NCBI GenBank assembly: GCA_050185195.1
Contig: JBFWZQ010000009.1
Coordinates: 66,456 to 130,455 of the forward strand
Source of the DNA: CADEFQ01 sp050185195
GTDB taxonomy: Bacteria > Pseudomonadota > Gammaproteobacteria > Steroidobacterales > Steroidobacteraceae
DNA length: 64,000 bases
Direction of reading: 5' to 3'
Position 1 is the first letter of the stretch. The number at the start of each line of letters is the position of its first letter. This document shows, piece after piece, positions 1 to 9,056 of this stretch. Below the pieces are notes generated by a model. The model was not told the origin of the DNA. It worked only from the letters and a program-made list of their open reading frames with translations, and did not search any database. Made by a program: the position numbers and the translations under genes.

Positions 1-3000
1 CGCGCGCCTGGTTCACGGCGTCGAGCAGCACGATCGCGTTGTTGACGACGATGCCCGCGAGCAGGATGAGGCCGATGAAGGCGACGGCATTGACCGTCGT
101 GCCGGTCAGCACGAGGCCCCACACGGCGCCGATGAGTCCCATCGGGATCGTGAAGAGGATGACGAACGGATGGCGCAGCGATTCGAACTGCGAGGCCATC
201 ACGAGGTACACGAGGAAAACCGCGAGCGCAAAGGCCATCAGCAGCGAGCGGAAACTCTGCTGCATCTCCTCGCTCTGGCCGGTGACTTCGCTCGTGATCC
301 CGGCCGGCAGCGCCGCGCCCGCGAGGATGCCGCGCGCCACCTCCGTGGCCGCGCCGAGGTTGTCGCCCGCGGGGGCGGCCGATAGCACCGCGACCCGTTC
401 CTGCGAGGCGCGCCGGATTTCCGCCGGACCCATGGCGAGGCGCACGTCGGCCACCGCGGCGAGCGGCACGGCACGCTCGGCGCCCGGGTTCACGATGAGG
501 TTGCGCACGTCCTCGATCGAGGCACTGCGCGTATCGACGCTGCGCACGAGCACGTCGATCTTCCTGTCGCGCAACTGGTAGCGGGTGGCGACATCGCCCC
601 GCAGGCTGGCCACGACCCGGTCAGCAAGGGCCCGTACCTCGAGCCCGAGTTTCGACGCGCGGTCCTGGTCGAAGTGGATCTGGATCTCGGGATGCCCGCC
701 CTCGATCGACGAGCGCAGGTCGGTGAACGCGCCGCTCGCTTCCATGCGCGCGCGCACAGTCGACGCGGCGGCCTGCAGGCGTTCGAGCTCGAAACCCGAC
801 AGCACGACCTCGAGCGGCGTCGAGAGCGTGAAGAGCGCAGGGCGATTGAACTCGTATTGCACGCCGGGCAACGCATCGAGCGCGCGTCGCAGGCGCTCCA
901 TCGCGGCGGCCTCCTCGCGCGGGCCGGCAGGCTGCTTCAGGCGAATCGCCAGTTCGCCGATGTTCTCGCCGGAATCGACCGGGTTCGCATCGAGCCGGTT
1001 GCCGGTGCCGGAGACCGCGTAGGCCTGGTCGAGGCCGGGCAGCTCGAGGGCGGCCGCCTGCGCGGCGCGCAGCATGCGATCGGTGCTGTCGAGGGGCGAG
1101 CCGGCCGGCAGGCGCAGCTTCACGCTGAACTCGCCCTGTGCGAGTTGCGGGATCAGCTCCGTCGGCAGGCGCGAGAGCGCGTATCCCGTCGCGCCGAGCA
1201 ACGACACGGCGATGCCGAGCACCAGCGCGCGCCGGCGCAGCGCCCACGCGAGCGTCGCCGGGTACAGCCGGTCGAGCCACGCAAAGCCGCGCTGCGTGAC
1301 ATGCACGGCGGGGGCGAGCAGGAGGCCACAAAGGGCTGCCGCGGCGCCCCCGAGCGCGCGCAGCAGGCGAATGACGGTGACGAGCAGCAGGCGCCACGGC
1401 CAGGCGAACCACGCGAGGATGCGACGTGCCCCGCGCGACGCCGGCGCCTGTGCGAACTCGCCGGGCCGCAATGCCCGACCGATCGCACGCCCACGCTCGG
1501 CGAACAGACGCGCACGCGCAGCAAGTTCGGGGCGCAGCGCGTCCTGCGGCACGTACCGTCCGGCCGGTTCGACCCGCCACGCGGCCATCATCGGCACGAG
1601 GGTGAGGCTCACGAGCAGCGAGAGCACCTGCGCGAAGGTGACGGTGAGCGCCTGGTCGCGAAACAGCTGCCCCGCGATGCCGCTGACGAAGACCATCGGG
1701 AAGAACACCGCCACCGTGGTCAGCGTGGACGCCGTGACCGCCATGGCCACTTCGGCGGTGCCCTCGCGCGCGGCCTCGACGGGCGACAGGCCGGCGTCGC
1801 GCTTGCGCGCGATCGCCTCGAGGATCACCACCGAGTTGTCGATCAGCATGCCGACCGAGAGGGCGATGCCACCGAGCGACATGATGTTGAGCGTGAGGTC
1901 GAAGCCGTACATCAGCACGAAGATGCCGATCACGGTGACCGGGATCACGATGCCGGCCACGAGTGTCGCGCGGGCGTCGCGCAGGAAGAGATACAACACG
2001 ATCACCGAGAGGAGGCCGCCCCAGATCGCCGCATCGCTCACTTCGCTCACCGAGTTCGCGATGAAGGTCGACTGGTCGTAGACGGTACGCAACTGCGTGT
2101 CCGCCGGCAGCGACTTGCCGAGTTCGGCGACCCGTGCGCGGACGGCCTGCGCGAGCTGCACGGTGTTGGCGTCGCCTTCCTTGTACACCGCGAGCTCGAC
2201 GCATTCGCGCCCGTCGAGGCGCGTGATGGCGGTGCGGTCGCGATAGCCGTGCTCGACGCGGGCCACGTCGCGCAGGTAGACGGCGCGTCCATCGACCGTC
2301 GCGATGACCGCGTTTTCCATCTCCCCGAGCGTGCGAAACTCGTTGAGCGTGCGCACGAGGAAACGCTGCGTGCCCTGCTCGAGCCGACCGCCCGAGAGAT
2401 TGACGTTCTCCGCGCCGATGCGGTCGGCGACCGTCGCCACGTCGAGCTTCAGCTGCGTGAGCCGGTCCTGGTCGACGTAGACATGGATCTCGTCCTCGTA
2501 ACCGCCGCTCACCTTGACGGCCGCGGAACCTTCGGTGGCCTCGAGCGCGGGCTTCAGCCGATCGTCGGCGAAGCGGCGCAGGGATTTCAGGCGCTCGTCC
2601 CGGGCCGCACCCGCGGCGGCGAGGTCGACGAACGCGAGCCGCAGCACCGGTTCGGTGGACGGGTCGAAGCGCAGCAGCAGCGGGCGGCGCGCGTCGACCG
2701 GCAGTTGCAGCAGGTCGAGCCGTTCGCGCACCTCGATGCCGGCGAAGTCCATGTCCGTGCCCCAGGCAAACTCGAGCACGACATCCGCCTGGCCGGAGCG
2801 CGACACGGAACGCACGCTGCGCACGTTACGGATCGTGCCGGCCGCCTCTTCGATCGGGCGCGCGATCAGGTTCTCGACTTCGAGCGGCGCGGCCCCAGGC
2901 AGTTCGGTGCGGATCGTGAGGGTCGGATAGGACAGGTCCGGCAACAGGTTGACCTTCAGGCGCGACAGCGAGACGACGCCGAAGAGCGTGACGGCAACCG

Positions 3001-3052
3001 TGGCCATCGCGATCGTGACGCGGCGGCGCAGGGCGAGATCGACGATGCGCAT
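1..3052 (-). CDS. RND multidrug efflux pump, HAE1/AcrB family (C-terminus beyond window)
   Basis: Inner-membrane proton-driven drug exporter of the resistance-nodulation-division family. About 1017 residues are visible, starting at the ATG at 3052 (MRIVDLALRRRVTIAM, then the first membrane helix). The frame stays open to the window edge, where the late transmembrane motif IVVNNAIVLLD appears, so perhaps 80-130 residues are missing. Other family landmarks are NLLPDLSYPTL after helix 1, GTDMDFAGIEVRERL in the porter domain and GMLIDNSVVILEAI in TM4. TM4 carries Asp-Asn where AcrB has Asp-Asp, as in many HAE1 homologues. The start lies 18 bases after the stop of the adaptor gene at 3071, so the two form an operon. 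No outer-membrane channel gene is seen. Substrate unknown. Confidence 0.93.
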   Translation of the reverse strand, partial: MRIVDLALRRRVTIAMATVAVTLFGVVSLSRLKVNLLPDLSYPTLTIRTELPGAAPLEVENLIARPIEEAAGTIRNVRSVRSVSRSGQADVVLEFAWGTDMDFAGIEVRERLDLLQLPVDARRPLLLRFDPSTEPVLRLAFVDLAAAGAARDERLKSLRRFADDRLKPALEATEGSAAVKVSGGYEDEIHVYVDQDRLTQLKLDVATVADRIGAENVNLSGGRLEQGTQRFLVRTLNEFRTLGEMENAVIATVDGRAVYLRDVARVEHGYRDRTAITRLDGRECVELAVYKEGDANTVQLAQAVRARVAELGKSLPADTQLRTVYDQSTFIANSVSEVSDAAIWGGLLSVIVLYLFLRDARATLVAGIVIPVTVIGIFVLMYGFDLTLNIMSLGGIALSVGMLIDNSVVILEAIARKRDAGLSPVEAAREGTAEVAMAVTASTLTTVAVFFPMVFVSGIAGQLFRDQALTVTFAQVLSLLVSLTLVPMMAAWRVEPAGRYVPQDALRPELAARARLFAERGRAIGRALRPGEFAQAPASRGARRILAWFAWPWRLLLVTVIRLLRALGGAAAALCGLLLAPAVHVTQRGFAWLDRLYPATLAWALRRRALVLGIAVSLLGATGYALSRLPTELIPQLAQGEFSVKLRLPAGSPLDSTDRMLRAAQAAALELPGLDQAYAVSGTGNRLDANPVDSGENIGELAIRLKQPAGPREEAAAMERLRRALDALPGVQYEFNRPALFTLSTPLEVVLSGFELERLQAAASTVRARMEASGAFTDLRSSIEGGHPEIQIHFDQDRASKLGLEVRALADRVVASLRGDVATRYQLRDRKIDVLVRSVDTRSASIEDVRNLIVNPGAERAVPLAAVADVRLAMGPAEIRRASQERVAVLSAAPAGDNLGAATEVARGILAGAALPAGITSEVTGQSEEMQQSFRSLLMAFALAVFLVYLVMASQFESLRHPFVILFTIPMGLIGAVWGLVLTGTTVNAVAFIGLILLAGIVVNNAIVLLDAVNQAR

Positions 3053-3070
3053 GATGCCCCCCGGCGCCGG

Positions 3071-4144
3071 TCAGCGCCTGGCGGTGCGCAGGGCCGCGGT
3101 TGGCTTCGTTTCGAGCGACACGACGCGCACGGCGTTGCCGCTCTTGAGGCCGGTCTGGCCGACGACCACGACGGTGTCGCCGGCTTCGACTCCCTGCGTG
3201 ACCTCGATACGGCCGCCGTCGGCGAGTCCGGTGGTCACGGGGTGCTGCACGGCCTTGCCATCCTGCACGACGAACACACTGGCGGCGCCGTCCGCCTCGA
3301 CGAGCGCCACGCGCGGCACCTGCAAGGCTGCCGGCTTGCGTTCGAACACGATGCCGACGCGCGCGAACATGCCGGGCTTCAGCGCACCGGATTCGTCCGG
3401 AAACTGCAGGGTGACCTTGAAGGTGGCCGTGGCGGGATCGATGGCGGGAGATACGAGCGTCACGCGTGCTGGAAACGCGCGACCGCCCAGTGCATCGATC
3501 TGCGCCACGGCAACCTGGCCGGGTGCGAGCCGCGCAAGTTCGCGCTCGGGCACGAAGACGCTCGCCTTGAGCGGAGTCGGGTCGGTGACGCGGAAGGTCG
3601 GCGCGCCCGCCGCCACGTTCTGGCCCACCTTGAGGTGCCGCGTGGCGACGAGGCCGGCGAATGGCGCGCGGATTTCCGTGTATGACAATTGCAGCGCCGC
3701 GAGTTCGTAGGCTGCGCGCAGGTTCTCGAAGTCGAACTTCAGGCCGTCGAATGCGCCGGCCGATACGAGCCCTTTTTCGTGCAGTTCGAGCTGGCGGCGG
3801 TAGTCACGTTCGGCTTTCGCCAGCTGCGCCCGGGCCTGCGCGGCCTCGAGGCGCAGCTGGCGGCCATCGAGTACCGCGAGCAACTGGCCTTGGCGCACAC
3901 GATCGCCTTCCTCCACGAGGACACGCTCGACCTCGCCGCCCACGCGGGCGATGACTTCGGCATCCGCCTCGGCCTCGAGGGTCGCCGTGCCGGTGTAACG
4001 GGCGAGCATCTCGCCCCGCGTGGCCGTGGCGACCTCGACCGGAATGGCGGGCGCGGGTTCCCTGGCCGCGGACGGGGCAGTGTCGCTGCACGCTGCGGAC
4101 AGCGCGGCGAGGGTGGTGGCGAGGATGACGGCTGGCGTGCGCAT
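3071..4144 (-). CDS. RND efflux periplasmic adaptor (membrane fusion) lipoprotein
   Basis: Adaptor linking an RND pump to an outer-membrane channel. I chose the ATG at 4144 because it gives a lipoprotein signal, MRTPAVILATTLAALSAAC, with a lipobox cysteine; an upstream in-frame start would add 16 residues without a signal. The order is typical of the HlyD/AcrA family: a lipoyl half with VEVATATRGEMLARYTGT, a helical hairpin rich in Ala, Arg and Glu (roughly residues 85-140), a second lipoyl half (YTEIRAPFAGLVATRHLKVG), then beta-barrel and membrane-proximal domains. About 357 residues, normal for the family. It is the first gene of the operon with the pump at 3052; a palindrome at 4196-4217 lies just upstream. 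Confidence 0.93.
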   Translation of the reverse strand: MRTPAVILATTLAALSAACSDTAPSAAREPAPAIPVEVATATRGEMLARYTGTATLEAEADAEVIARVGGEVERVLVEEGDRVRQGQLLAVLDGRQLRLEAAQARAQLAKAERDYRRQLELHEKGLVSAGAFDGLKFDFENLRAAYELAALQLSYTEIRAPFAGLVATRHLKVGQNVAAGAPTFRVTDPTPLKASVFVPERELARLAPGQVAVAQIDALGGRAFPARVTLVSPAIDPATATFKVTLQFPDESGALKPGMFARVGIVFERKPAALQVPRVALVEADGAASVFVVQDGKAVQHPVTTGLADGGRIEVTQGVEAGDTVVVVGQTGLKSGNAVRVVSLETKPTAALRTARR

Positions 4145-4195
4145 GGCGGATCGACCTCCCTGGGCTCTCAGGCGAGGCGATCCTACTGCCATATA

Positions 4196-4217
4196 GTGTT
4201 GTAGTCAACTACAACAC
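4196..4217. promoter_or_regulatory. 22-base palindromic operator candidate upstream of efflux operon
   Basis: Two perfect 10-base arms, GTGTTGTAGT and ACTACAACAC, separated by CA. The palindrome lies 52 bases before the adaptor start. On the minus strand a TATATG stretch directly follows it and could serve as a -10. Size and position fit an operator for a TetR- or MarR-type repressor of efflux genes. No regulator gene is present on this side of the window. Confidence 0.6.
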
Positions 4218-4239
4218 CATGCACTGCAGAATCAGTAAC

Positions 4240-6339
4240 TTAGGGGGAGCGCGACACCGTCTTCGGCGCAAGGTCGCGTACGGGACCTCCGACCATGTCC
4301 GCCATGACCTCGGCCGCCTGCTTCAGCACGATGTCCGGCGCGTCATCCTTTTCGATTTCGTCGACCGACTTGAACGCGGGCTGGCCGAGCGCCGCCCGAC
4401 GCTTGTTTTCACGCGCGAGCCGGTCGCGATCGAGCGCGGCACGCTCCTCGCGGCGCAGTTTCAGGTTCAGCGACACCGACGTCTGCTTGCGCACTTCCTG
4501 CACGGCGGCGATGTCGGCGACCAGCCAGCGATAGTCGGGATCGGCCGCTGCGCGCAGGCCTTCCTCGCTCGCGAGCACGGCAGGACGCACGCCGTCGCCC
4601 GCAGCCGTGCGATAGGGCACGCCGGGGATGCGATCCCAGGGCAGGGCTTCCTCGAGCGAACTCTCGCCGACATCCTTCAGGTCGATCAGCGAGGCGAGCG
4701 GCACATCGGGCGAGACGCCGCGCAGCTGCGTGCTCTCGCCGGTGACGCGATAGAACTTGCCGATCGTGACGGTGAGTTGCCCGTTGACCGGTTTCCTTGC
4801 ATAGCCGTCGAGCGGCACGAGGTTCTGCACCGTGCCCTTGCCGAACGTCTGCTGCCCGAGGACGATGCCGCGGCGATAGTCCTGGATCGCGCCGGCGAAG
4901 ATCTCCGACGCGGACGCGCTGAAACGATCGACCAGCACGGCCAGCGGACCGGCATAGACGACGCCCGGGTCGGGATCGTCGAGCACTTCGGTGCGCCCAC
5001 TCGCATCGCGCAACTGCACGACGGGGCCGCGGTCGATGAACAGCCCGGTGAGCGCGGTGGCTTCCGGCAGGTAGCCGCCGCCATTGCCGCGCAGGTCGAG
5101 CACGAGGCCGTCGATCTTTTCCTTCTGCAGCTCGTCGATCAGCCGGTGCACGTCGCGCGTGGTGCTGCGGTAGTCCTCGTCGCCGGCGTTCTGCGCGGCG
5201 ATGTCCTGGTAGAAGCCCGGCACGTTGATCACGCCGATGCGGTAGCTGCGCCCGCCGCGTTCGATCGTCTGCAGCGACTTCTGTGCCGCCTGCGCCTCGA
5301 GCGTGACCTTGTTGCGGGTGAACGCGAGGGTTTTCTCGGGGGCACCGGGCGCGGCGCCCGCCGGCAGTATGCGCAGGCGCACGAGGGTGCCGCCCTTGCC
5401 GCGGATCTGCTGCACCACATCGTCGATGCGCCAGCCGATGACGTCGGTGAACGCGCCATCGGCGCCTTGCGCCACGGCGACGATGCGGTCGGTGGGCTTC
5501 AGCGTGCCGGCCACGGCGGCGGGACCGCCCTCGATCACGCCCATCACCGTCACGAAATCGTCGATGAGCTGCAACGAGGCGCCGATGCCTTCGTAGTTGA
5601 GGCTCATCTGGATGCGGTACTCCTCGGAATTGCGCGGCGAGAAATAGCTCGAATGCGGGTCGTAGGTGCGCGCATACGCATTCATCAGGTTTTCGAACAC
5701 GTCTTCCGCGGATACCTGGTCGACGCGCTTCAGCACCCGGTCGTAGCGCTTGCGCAGCGTGTCGCTCGCTTCCGCCCAGGTCTTGCCCGCGAGCAGCAGG
5801 CCGAGCGCATCGTTCTTGACGCGCTTCCTCCACAACTCGTCGAGCGCGGCCGGGCTCGTGAGCCAGCTCGCCTTCGTGCGGTCGAACTCGTAGCCCTCAT
5901 CCACCGTCCAGTCGGGTTCCTTGTCGAGCTGCGCCAGCGCGAACTTGATGCGCTCGCGGTTGCGCTGCTGGAAGCGCGCGAAAATCACGTAGGCGGGTTC
6001 GATCTCGCCGGTGCGGATCATGTCGTCGAAGCGCAGCCGGTAGGGGTCGAACCCGGCGATGTCGCTCGCGAGGAAATAACTGCGCTGGCCGTCGAGGAAG
6101 TCGAGATAGCGCTGGTAGACCTGCGCGGACATGCGGTCGTCGATGTCGGCGCCGCGATAGTGCGTGTCCTCGAGGATCATGCCGACGCGGCGTGCAACGA
6201 GCCGGTGGCGCTCGGAGGGCGCGATCGCACCCGGCGGCAGCGCGGAGGTGCTGGCGGGCGCCTGCGAGGAACCCGCGATCACGGCGAGCACCACGACCAG
6301 CGTGGAGGCGAGGACAGCGGACAGGCGACGTACGGGCAT
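4240..6339 (-). CDS. prc: Tail-specific periplasmic protease Prc/Tsp (S41 family)
   Basis: Periplasmic serine protease that degrades proteins with nonpolar C-termini and, in E. coli, trims PBP3 and regulates cell-wall hydrolases. The 699-residue product has an N-terminal signal (MPVRRLSAVLASTLVVVLAVIAG), an N-terminal helical domain with the family motif LDGQRSYF, a PDZ domain around residues 255-330 (NYEGIGASLQLIDDFVTV), and the S41 catalytic core. The catalytic Ser is in RFSASASEIFAGAIQDY near residue 477 and the Lys in QTFGKGTVQ near residue 500. This is the Ser-Lys dyad of Prc. Length matches E. coli Prc (682). It is a single gene, with its stop about 22 bases from the efflux palindrome. 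Confidence 0.96.
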   Translation of the reverse strand: MPVRRLSAVLASTLVVVLAVIAGSSQAPASTSALPPGAIAPSERHRLVARRVGMILEDTHYRGADIDDRMSAQVYQRYLDFLDGQRSYFLASDIAGFDPYRLRFDDMIRTGEIEPAYVIFARFQQRNRERIKFALAQLDKEPDWTVDEGYEFDRTKASWLTSPAALDELWRKRVKNDALGLLLAGKTWAEASDTLRKRYDRVLKRVDQVSAEDVFENLMNAYARTYDPHSSYFSPRNSEEYRIQMSLNYEGIGASLQLIDDFVTVMGVIEGGPAAVAGTLKPTDRIVAVAQGADGAFTDVIGWRIDDVVQQIRGKGGTLVRLRILPAGAAPGAPEKTLAFTRNKVTLEAQAAQKSLQTIERGGRSYRIGVINVPGFYQDIAAQNAGDEDYRSTTRDVHRLIDELQKEKIDGLVLDLRGNGGGYLPEATALTGLFIDRGPVVQLRDASGRTEVLDDPDPGVVYAGPLAVLVDRFSASASEIFAGAIQDYRRGIVLGQQTFGKGTVQNLVPLDGYARKPVNGQLTVTIGKFYRVTGESTQLRGVSPDVPLASLIDLKDVGESSLEEALPWDRIPGVPYRTAAGDGVRPAVLASEEGLRAAADPDYRWLVADIAAVQEVRKQTSVSLNLKLRREERAALDRDRLARENKRRAALGQPAFKSVDEIEKDDAPDIVLKQAAEVMADMVGGPVRDLAPKTVSRSP

Positions 6340-6411
6340 TCGGGGCTCGGATAGGCTCGGTTACAATGGACAGTCTAAGCCAGAACGCGCCGCTGCACGC
6401 GGCGGGAGACC

Positions 6412-6699
6412 ATGCGACCGCTCGCCATGCTCATCGGAATCGTGATGGGGTCGACATTGTCGATTTTCATCGCCCTCACCCTGACCGGCATCGTGCTCCT
6501 CTTGCTGCCCGAGCATGCCGACCGTTTCGCGGAAGAGCGCGGGCCGCTGCTGCAGGCGATCGGGCTCGCGTTTGCGCTGAGCGCGCTCGCCGCGACGAGT
6601 TTCGTCGGCGAGCTGCGCAGCCATGCCTGGCGTGCGGCGGCCCATCTCGCGCTCGTGGCGGGCCTGGTTTTCGCGGGCTGGATATACTGGCCGCGATGA
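6412..6699 (+). CDS. Small integral membrane protein, unknown function
   Basis: A 95-residue hydrophobic protein with three predicted helices: residues 5-30 (MLIGIVMGSTLSIFIALTLTG), about 48-66 (IGLAFALSALAATSFVG) and 73-93 (AAHLALVAGLVFAGWIYW). I recognise no named family. Its TGA overlaps the ATG of the downstream M28 peptidase (ATGA at 6696-6699), so the two are very likely translationally coupled. It starts 72 bases after the divergent prc start. A TACAAT at 6362-6367 could be a -10 element for this pair. Confidence 0.8.
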   Translation: MRPLAMLIGIVMGSTLSIFIALTLTGIVLLLLPEHADRFAEERGPLLQAIGLAFALSALAATSFVGELRSHAWRAAAHLALVAGLVFAGWIYWPR

Positions 6700-8348
6700 T
6701 CTTGCTGCATCGCATTTTCGACCGCCGCCAGGCGCTCGCGGTTCCCCTGCTGTGGCTGGCGTCGATCGCGGCAGCTGCGCCGCCCGTGTCGGAGCAGGTG
6801 TATGCGAGCCACCTCGAGGCGCTCGCCAGTGACGCCTTCGAAGGCCGCAAGCCCGGCACCGACGGGGAAACGAAGACCGTCGAATATCTCGTCCAGCAGT
6901 TCCGCCAGCTCGGCGCGACGCCGCTTGCCGGCACGAGTTTCGTCCAGCCCGTGCCGCTCATCGAGGTGGCTCCGAGACCCGAACCGCAACTGTCGTTTCG
7001 CACCGCGCGCGGCGTCGAAGCCACGACCTTCGGCAAGGACGCGGTCGTGTTCACGAAGCGGCAGGTTCCGGCGGTCGCGATCGAGGACAGCCCCGTCGTG
7101 TTCGTCGGCCACGGCGTGGTGGCGCCCGAGTATGGCTGGAACGACTACGCGGGCGTCGACATGAAGGGCAAGACGGCGCTCATCCTGATCAACGACCCCG
7201 GGTTCGCGACGGGCGACGAGACACTCTTTCGAGGGCGCGCGCTCACCTACTACGGCCGCTGGACCTACAAGTTCGAGGAGGCGGCGAGGCAGGGTGCCGC
7301 GGCGGCGCTGATCGTGCACGAGAACGTGCCCGCCGCCTATGGCTGGGCGACCGTCGTCAACAGCTGGGCGAACCCGCAGCTCGACATGCAGGCGGCCGAC
7401 GGCCGGTCGGGCCGCGTGGCCATCGAAGGCTGGCTGACGCAGGAGCGGGCGGCGGCGCTGCTGGCGACGGCGGGCCAGGATTTCGAAGACCTCAAGAAGG
7501 CGGCGAGCACGCGCGGCTTCAAGCCGGTGCCGCTCGATGTGCGCGCCACGGCGAGCGTCGCCAATTCCCTGCACGCGTCGAATTCCGCGAACGTGCTCGC
7601 CGCGATCCCGGGCAGCAGGCGGCCCGGCGAGTACGTGTTCTACGTGGCGCACTGGGACCACCTCGGCCGCACGCAGGGCGGCGAGGGCGACCAGACCTTC
7701 AACGGCGCGGTCGACAATGCGACGGGCGTCGCCGGACTGCTGGCCATTGCCGATGCGTTCAGGCGCGCACCCGCGCGGCCCGAACGCACGGTGGTGTTCC
7801 TCGCGGTGACCGCGGAAGAGCAGGGGCTCCTCGGCAGCGAATACTACGTCGCGCACCCGCTCGTGCCGCTCGCGCAGACCGTCGCCGTGTTCAACATGGA
7901 CGCGCTCTATTTCGGCGGGCGCACCCGCGACGTGCGCGTGGTCGGCGCGGGCGCATCGGAGCTCGAGGATTACCTCGCGGAGGAAGCCGCGCGCCGCGGC
8001 ATCGTGCCCGTGCCGGAGGCGCAGCCCGAGAAGGGCCACTTCTACCGGTCGGACCATTTCAGCTTCGCGCAGGCCGGCGTGCCGGCCCTGTACCTGAAAA
8101 CAGGCATCGACGACCTGCAGGGCGGCATTGCGGCGGGCGCGGCGCGCGAGGCGGACTACGTCGCGCGGCGCTACCACCAGGTCGGCGACAACTACGCGCC
8201 CGATGCACAGCTCGGCGCGGGGCTCGAGGTGGTCGACCTGCTGCAAGCGATCGGCAGCCGCGTCGCGAACGACACGGCCTTTCCGCAGTGGAAGGCCGGC
8301 AACGAATTTCGCGCCGCACGCGAGCGCAGTCGCGGGGCGCAGCGCTGA
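6696..8348 (+). CDS. M28 family zinc metallopeptidase with PA domain
   Basis: Exported aminopeptidase-like enzyme using two zinc ions. The 550-residue product starts MILLHRIFDRRQALAVPLLWLASIAAAA, a signal peptide ending near residue 28. A protease-associated insert (about 110-250) is followed by the M28 core: first metal His in HWDHLG near residue 318, bridging Asp in GAVDNATGVAG near 339, the Glu pair in TAEEQGLLGSEYY near 372, Asp in FNMDALY near 400 and the last His in RSDHFSFAQAG near 452. All metal ligands and the catalytic Glu are present. An alternative longer frame extends upstream but lacks a signal peptide. It is coupled to the small membrane protein upstream. Confidence 0.93.
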   Translation: MILLHRIFDRRQALAVPLLWLASIAAAAPPVSEQVYASHLEALASDAFEGRKPGTDGETKTVEYLVQQFRQLGATPLAGTSFVQPVPLIEVAPRPEPQLSFRTARGVEATTFGKDAVVFTKRQVPAVAIEDSPVVFVGHGVVAPEYGWNDYAGVDMKGKTALILINDPGFATGDETLFRGRALTYYGRWTYKFEEAARQGAAAALIVHENVPAAYGWATVVNSWANPQLDMQAADGRSGRVAIEGWLTQERAAALLATAGQDFEDLKKAASTRGFKPVPLDVRATASVANSLHASNSANVLAAIPGSRRPGEYVFYVAHWDHLGRTQGGEGDQTFNGAVDNATGVAGLLAIADAFRRAPARPERTVVFLAVTAEEQGLLGSEYYVAHPLVPLAQTVAVFNMDALYFGGRTRDVRVVGAGASELEDYLAEEAARRGIVPVPEAQPEKGHFYRSDHFSFAQAGVPALYLKTGIDDLQGGIAAGAAREADYVARRYHQVGDNYAPDAQLGAGLEVVDLLQAIGSRVANDTAFPQWKAGNEFRAARERSRGAQR

Positions 8349-8363
8349 ACGCGGGCGACCGGC

Positions 8364-8582
8364 CTAGCGGCGGGGTCGCTGCCTGTTCCAGGCCTGGGTC
8401 GGGCCTGCGCCCTCGAGCGAGTTGTACGGGTCCGTGCCGCGATTCACTTCATCCAGCTCGAAGGTACGGGTCAGTTCGAGGCTGATGCGCGTCAGCGTGT
8501 TGGCGTTCCTGGCGTCCGTCGACTTGCTGTTCGCCACGGACTCCACGGGCATCTTGCGCGCCCGTTGTGTCATGTCCTTCAT
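8364..8582 (-). CDS. Small hypothetical protein with C-terminal DPYNS motif
   Basis: A 72-residue hydrophilic protein starting MKDMTQRARKMPVES. Its C-terminal half, LTRTFELDEVNRGTDPYNS, resembles small uncharacterised proteobacterial proteins that carry a DPYN motif near a basic C-terminus; this is recognition from memory, not a search. No signal peptide or membrane segment. A GGGGATGGG stretch directly before the ATG could serve as ribosome binding site. It lies tail-to-tail with the M28 peptidase gene. A perfect CRP-type half-site pair sits 80-95 bases upstream of the start. Function unknown. Confidence 0.6.
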   Translation of the reverse strand: MKDMTQRARKMPVESVANSKSTDARNANTLTRISLELTRTFELDEVNRGTDPYNSLEGAGPTQAWNRQRPRR

Positions 8583-8642
8583 CCCATCCCCGGTCCAGAT
8601 CATTGTTCGACGATGACGAGTGTCGCACTGCCGACGTCGCCA

Positions 8643-8678
8643 CAGGCCCCGGTGGCCTGAACTGTGACGCAGTTCACA
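8643..8678. promoter_or_regulatory. CRP/Clp-like site with adjacent hairpin
   Basis: TGTGA at 8663-8667 and TCACA at 8674-8678 are separated by six bases, exactly the CRP consensus spacing. It lies 81-97 bases before the ATG at 8582 and overlaps the stop codon of the upstream gene at 8674. A hairpin CAGGCC/GGCCTG with a five-base loop at 8643-8659 may end transcription of the upstream minus-strand gene, but it has no T-run. One match in isolation can be chance. Confidence 0.4.
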
Positions 8679-8979
8679 TTCGTGCGCTGAGCCGCCAGGC
8701 GAGGCGCGCGCCCCGACAGGACATAACGAGGGCATACGGCCCGAGCGCGAGCAGCCACCAGGGCAGCCCGCCGTGGGCGAGCCCGGCGAAGTAGTCGCCC
8801 CAGAAGCGCAGCAGGCCTCCGCGCAGGTAGGGGCCGAGCACCTCGTGTCCGGTGTAATAGATTGCAACGGGCAGCATGACCAGGCCGATGAGGAGCGCCA
8901 CGAGCAGCAGCAGGGCCTCGCGGACGATCGGGGGCCTGGCGCGATAGGTGTCGAGGAAGCGCGGCATTGCGCAGAGCAT
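8674..8979 (-). CDS. Small membrane protein, unknown function
   Basis: 101 residues if translated from the ATG at 8979, or 97 from the second ATG at 8967 (MPRFLDTYRARPPIVREALL). Two or three hydrophobic segments are visible: LLLLVALLIGLVMLPVAIYY, then a short amphipathic part with a conserved-looking YTGHEVLGPYLRGG, then LPWWLLALGPYALVM. It has the look of an inner-membrane protein with a charged tail (RGARLAWRLSARM). No family recognised. It is divergent from the oxidoreductase gene at 9057, with about 77 bases between starts. Confidence 0.65.
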   Translation of the reverse strand: MLCAMPRFLDTYRARPPIVREALLLLVALLIGLVMLPVAIYYTGHEVLGPYLRGGLLRFWGDYFAGLAHGGLPWWLLALGPYALVMSCRGARLAWRLSARM

Positions 8980-9056
8980 ACCGCGACGCGCGCGGGGCGG
9001 TGCGCCTGCCTGCGGCCCGGCTGTGATCCGCGGGCCGTTCGCTGTAGGCTGCCGCG

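Noticed and set aside
674..3685. A 1003-residue plus-strand frame at the start of the window
   Set aside because: Shadow of the RND pump and adaptor genes, which read through with full family motifs on the minus strand.
4219..6354. A 711-residue plus-strand frame opposite prc
   Set aside because: Arg/His-rich shadow; the minus frame has signal peptide, PDZ and Ser-Lys dyad.
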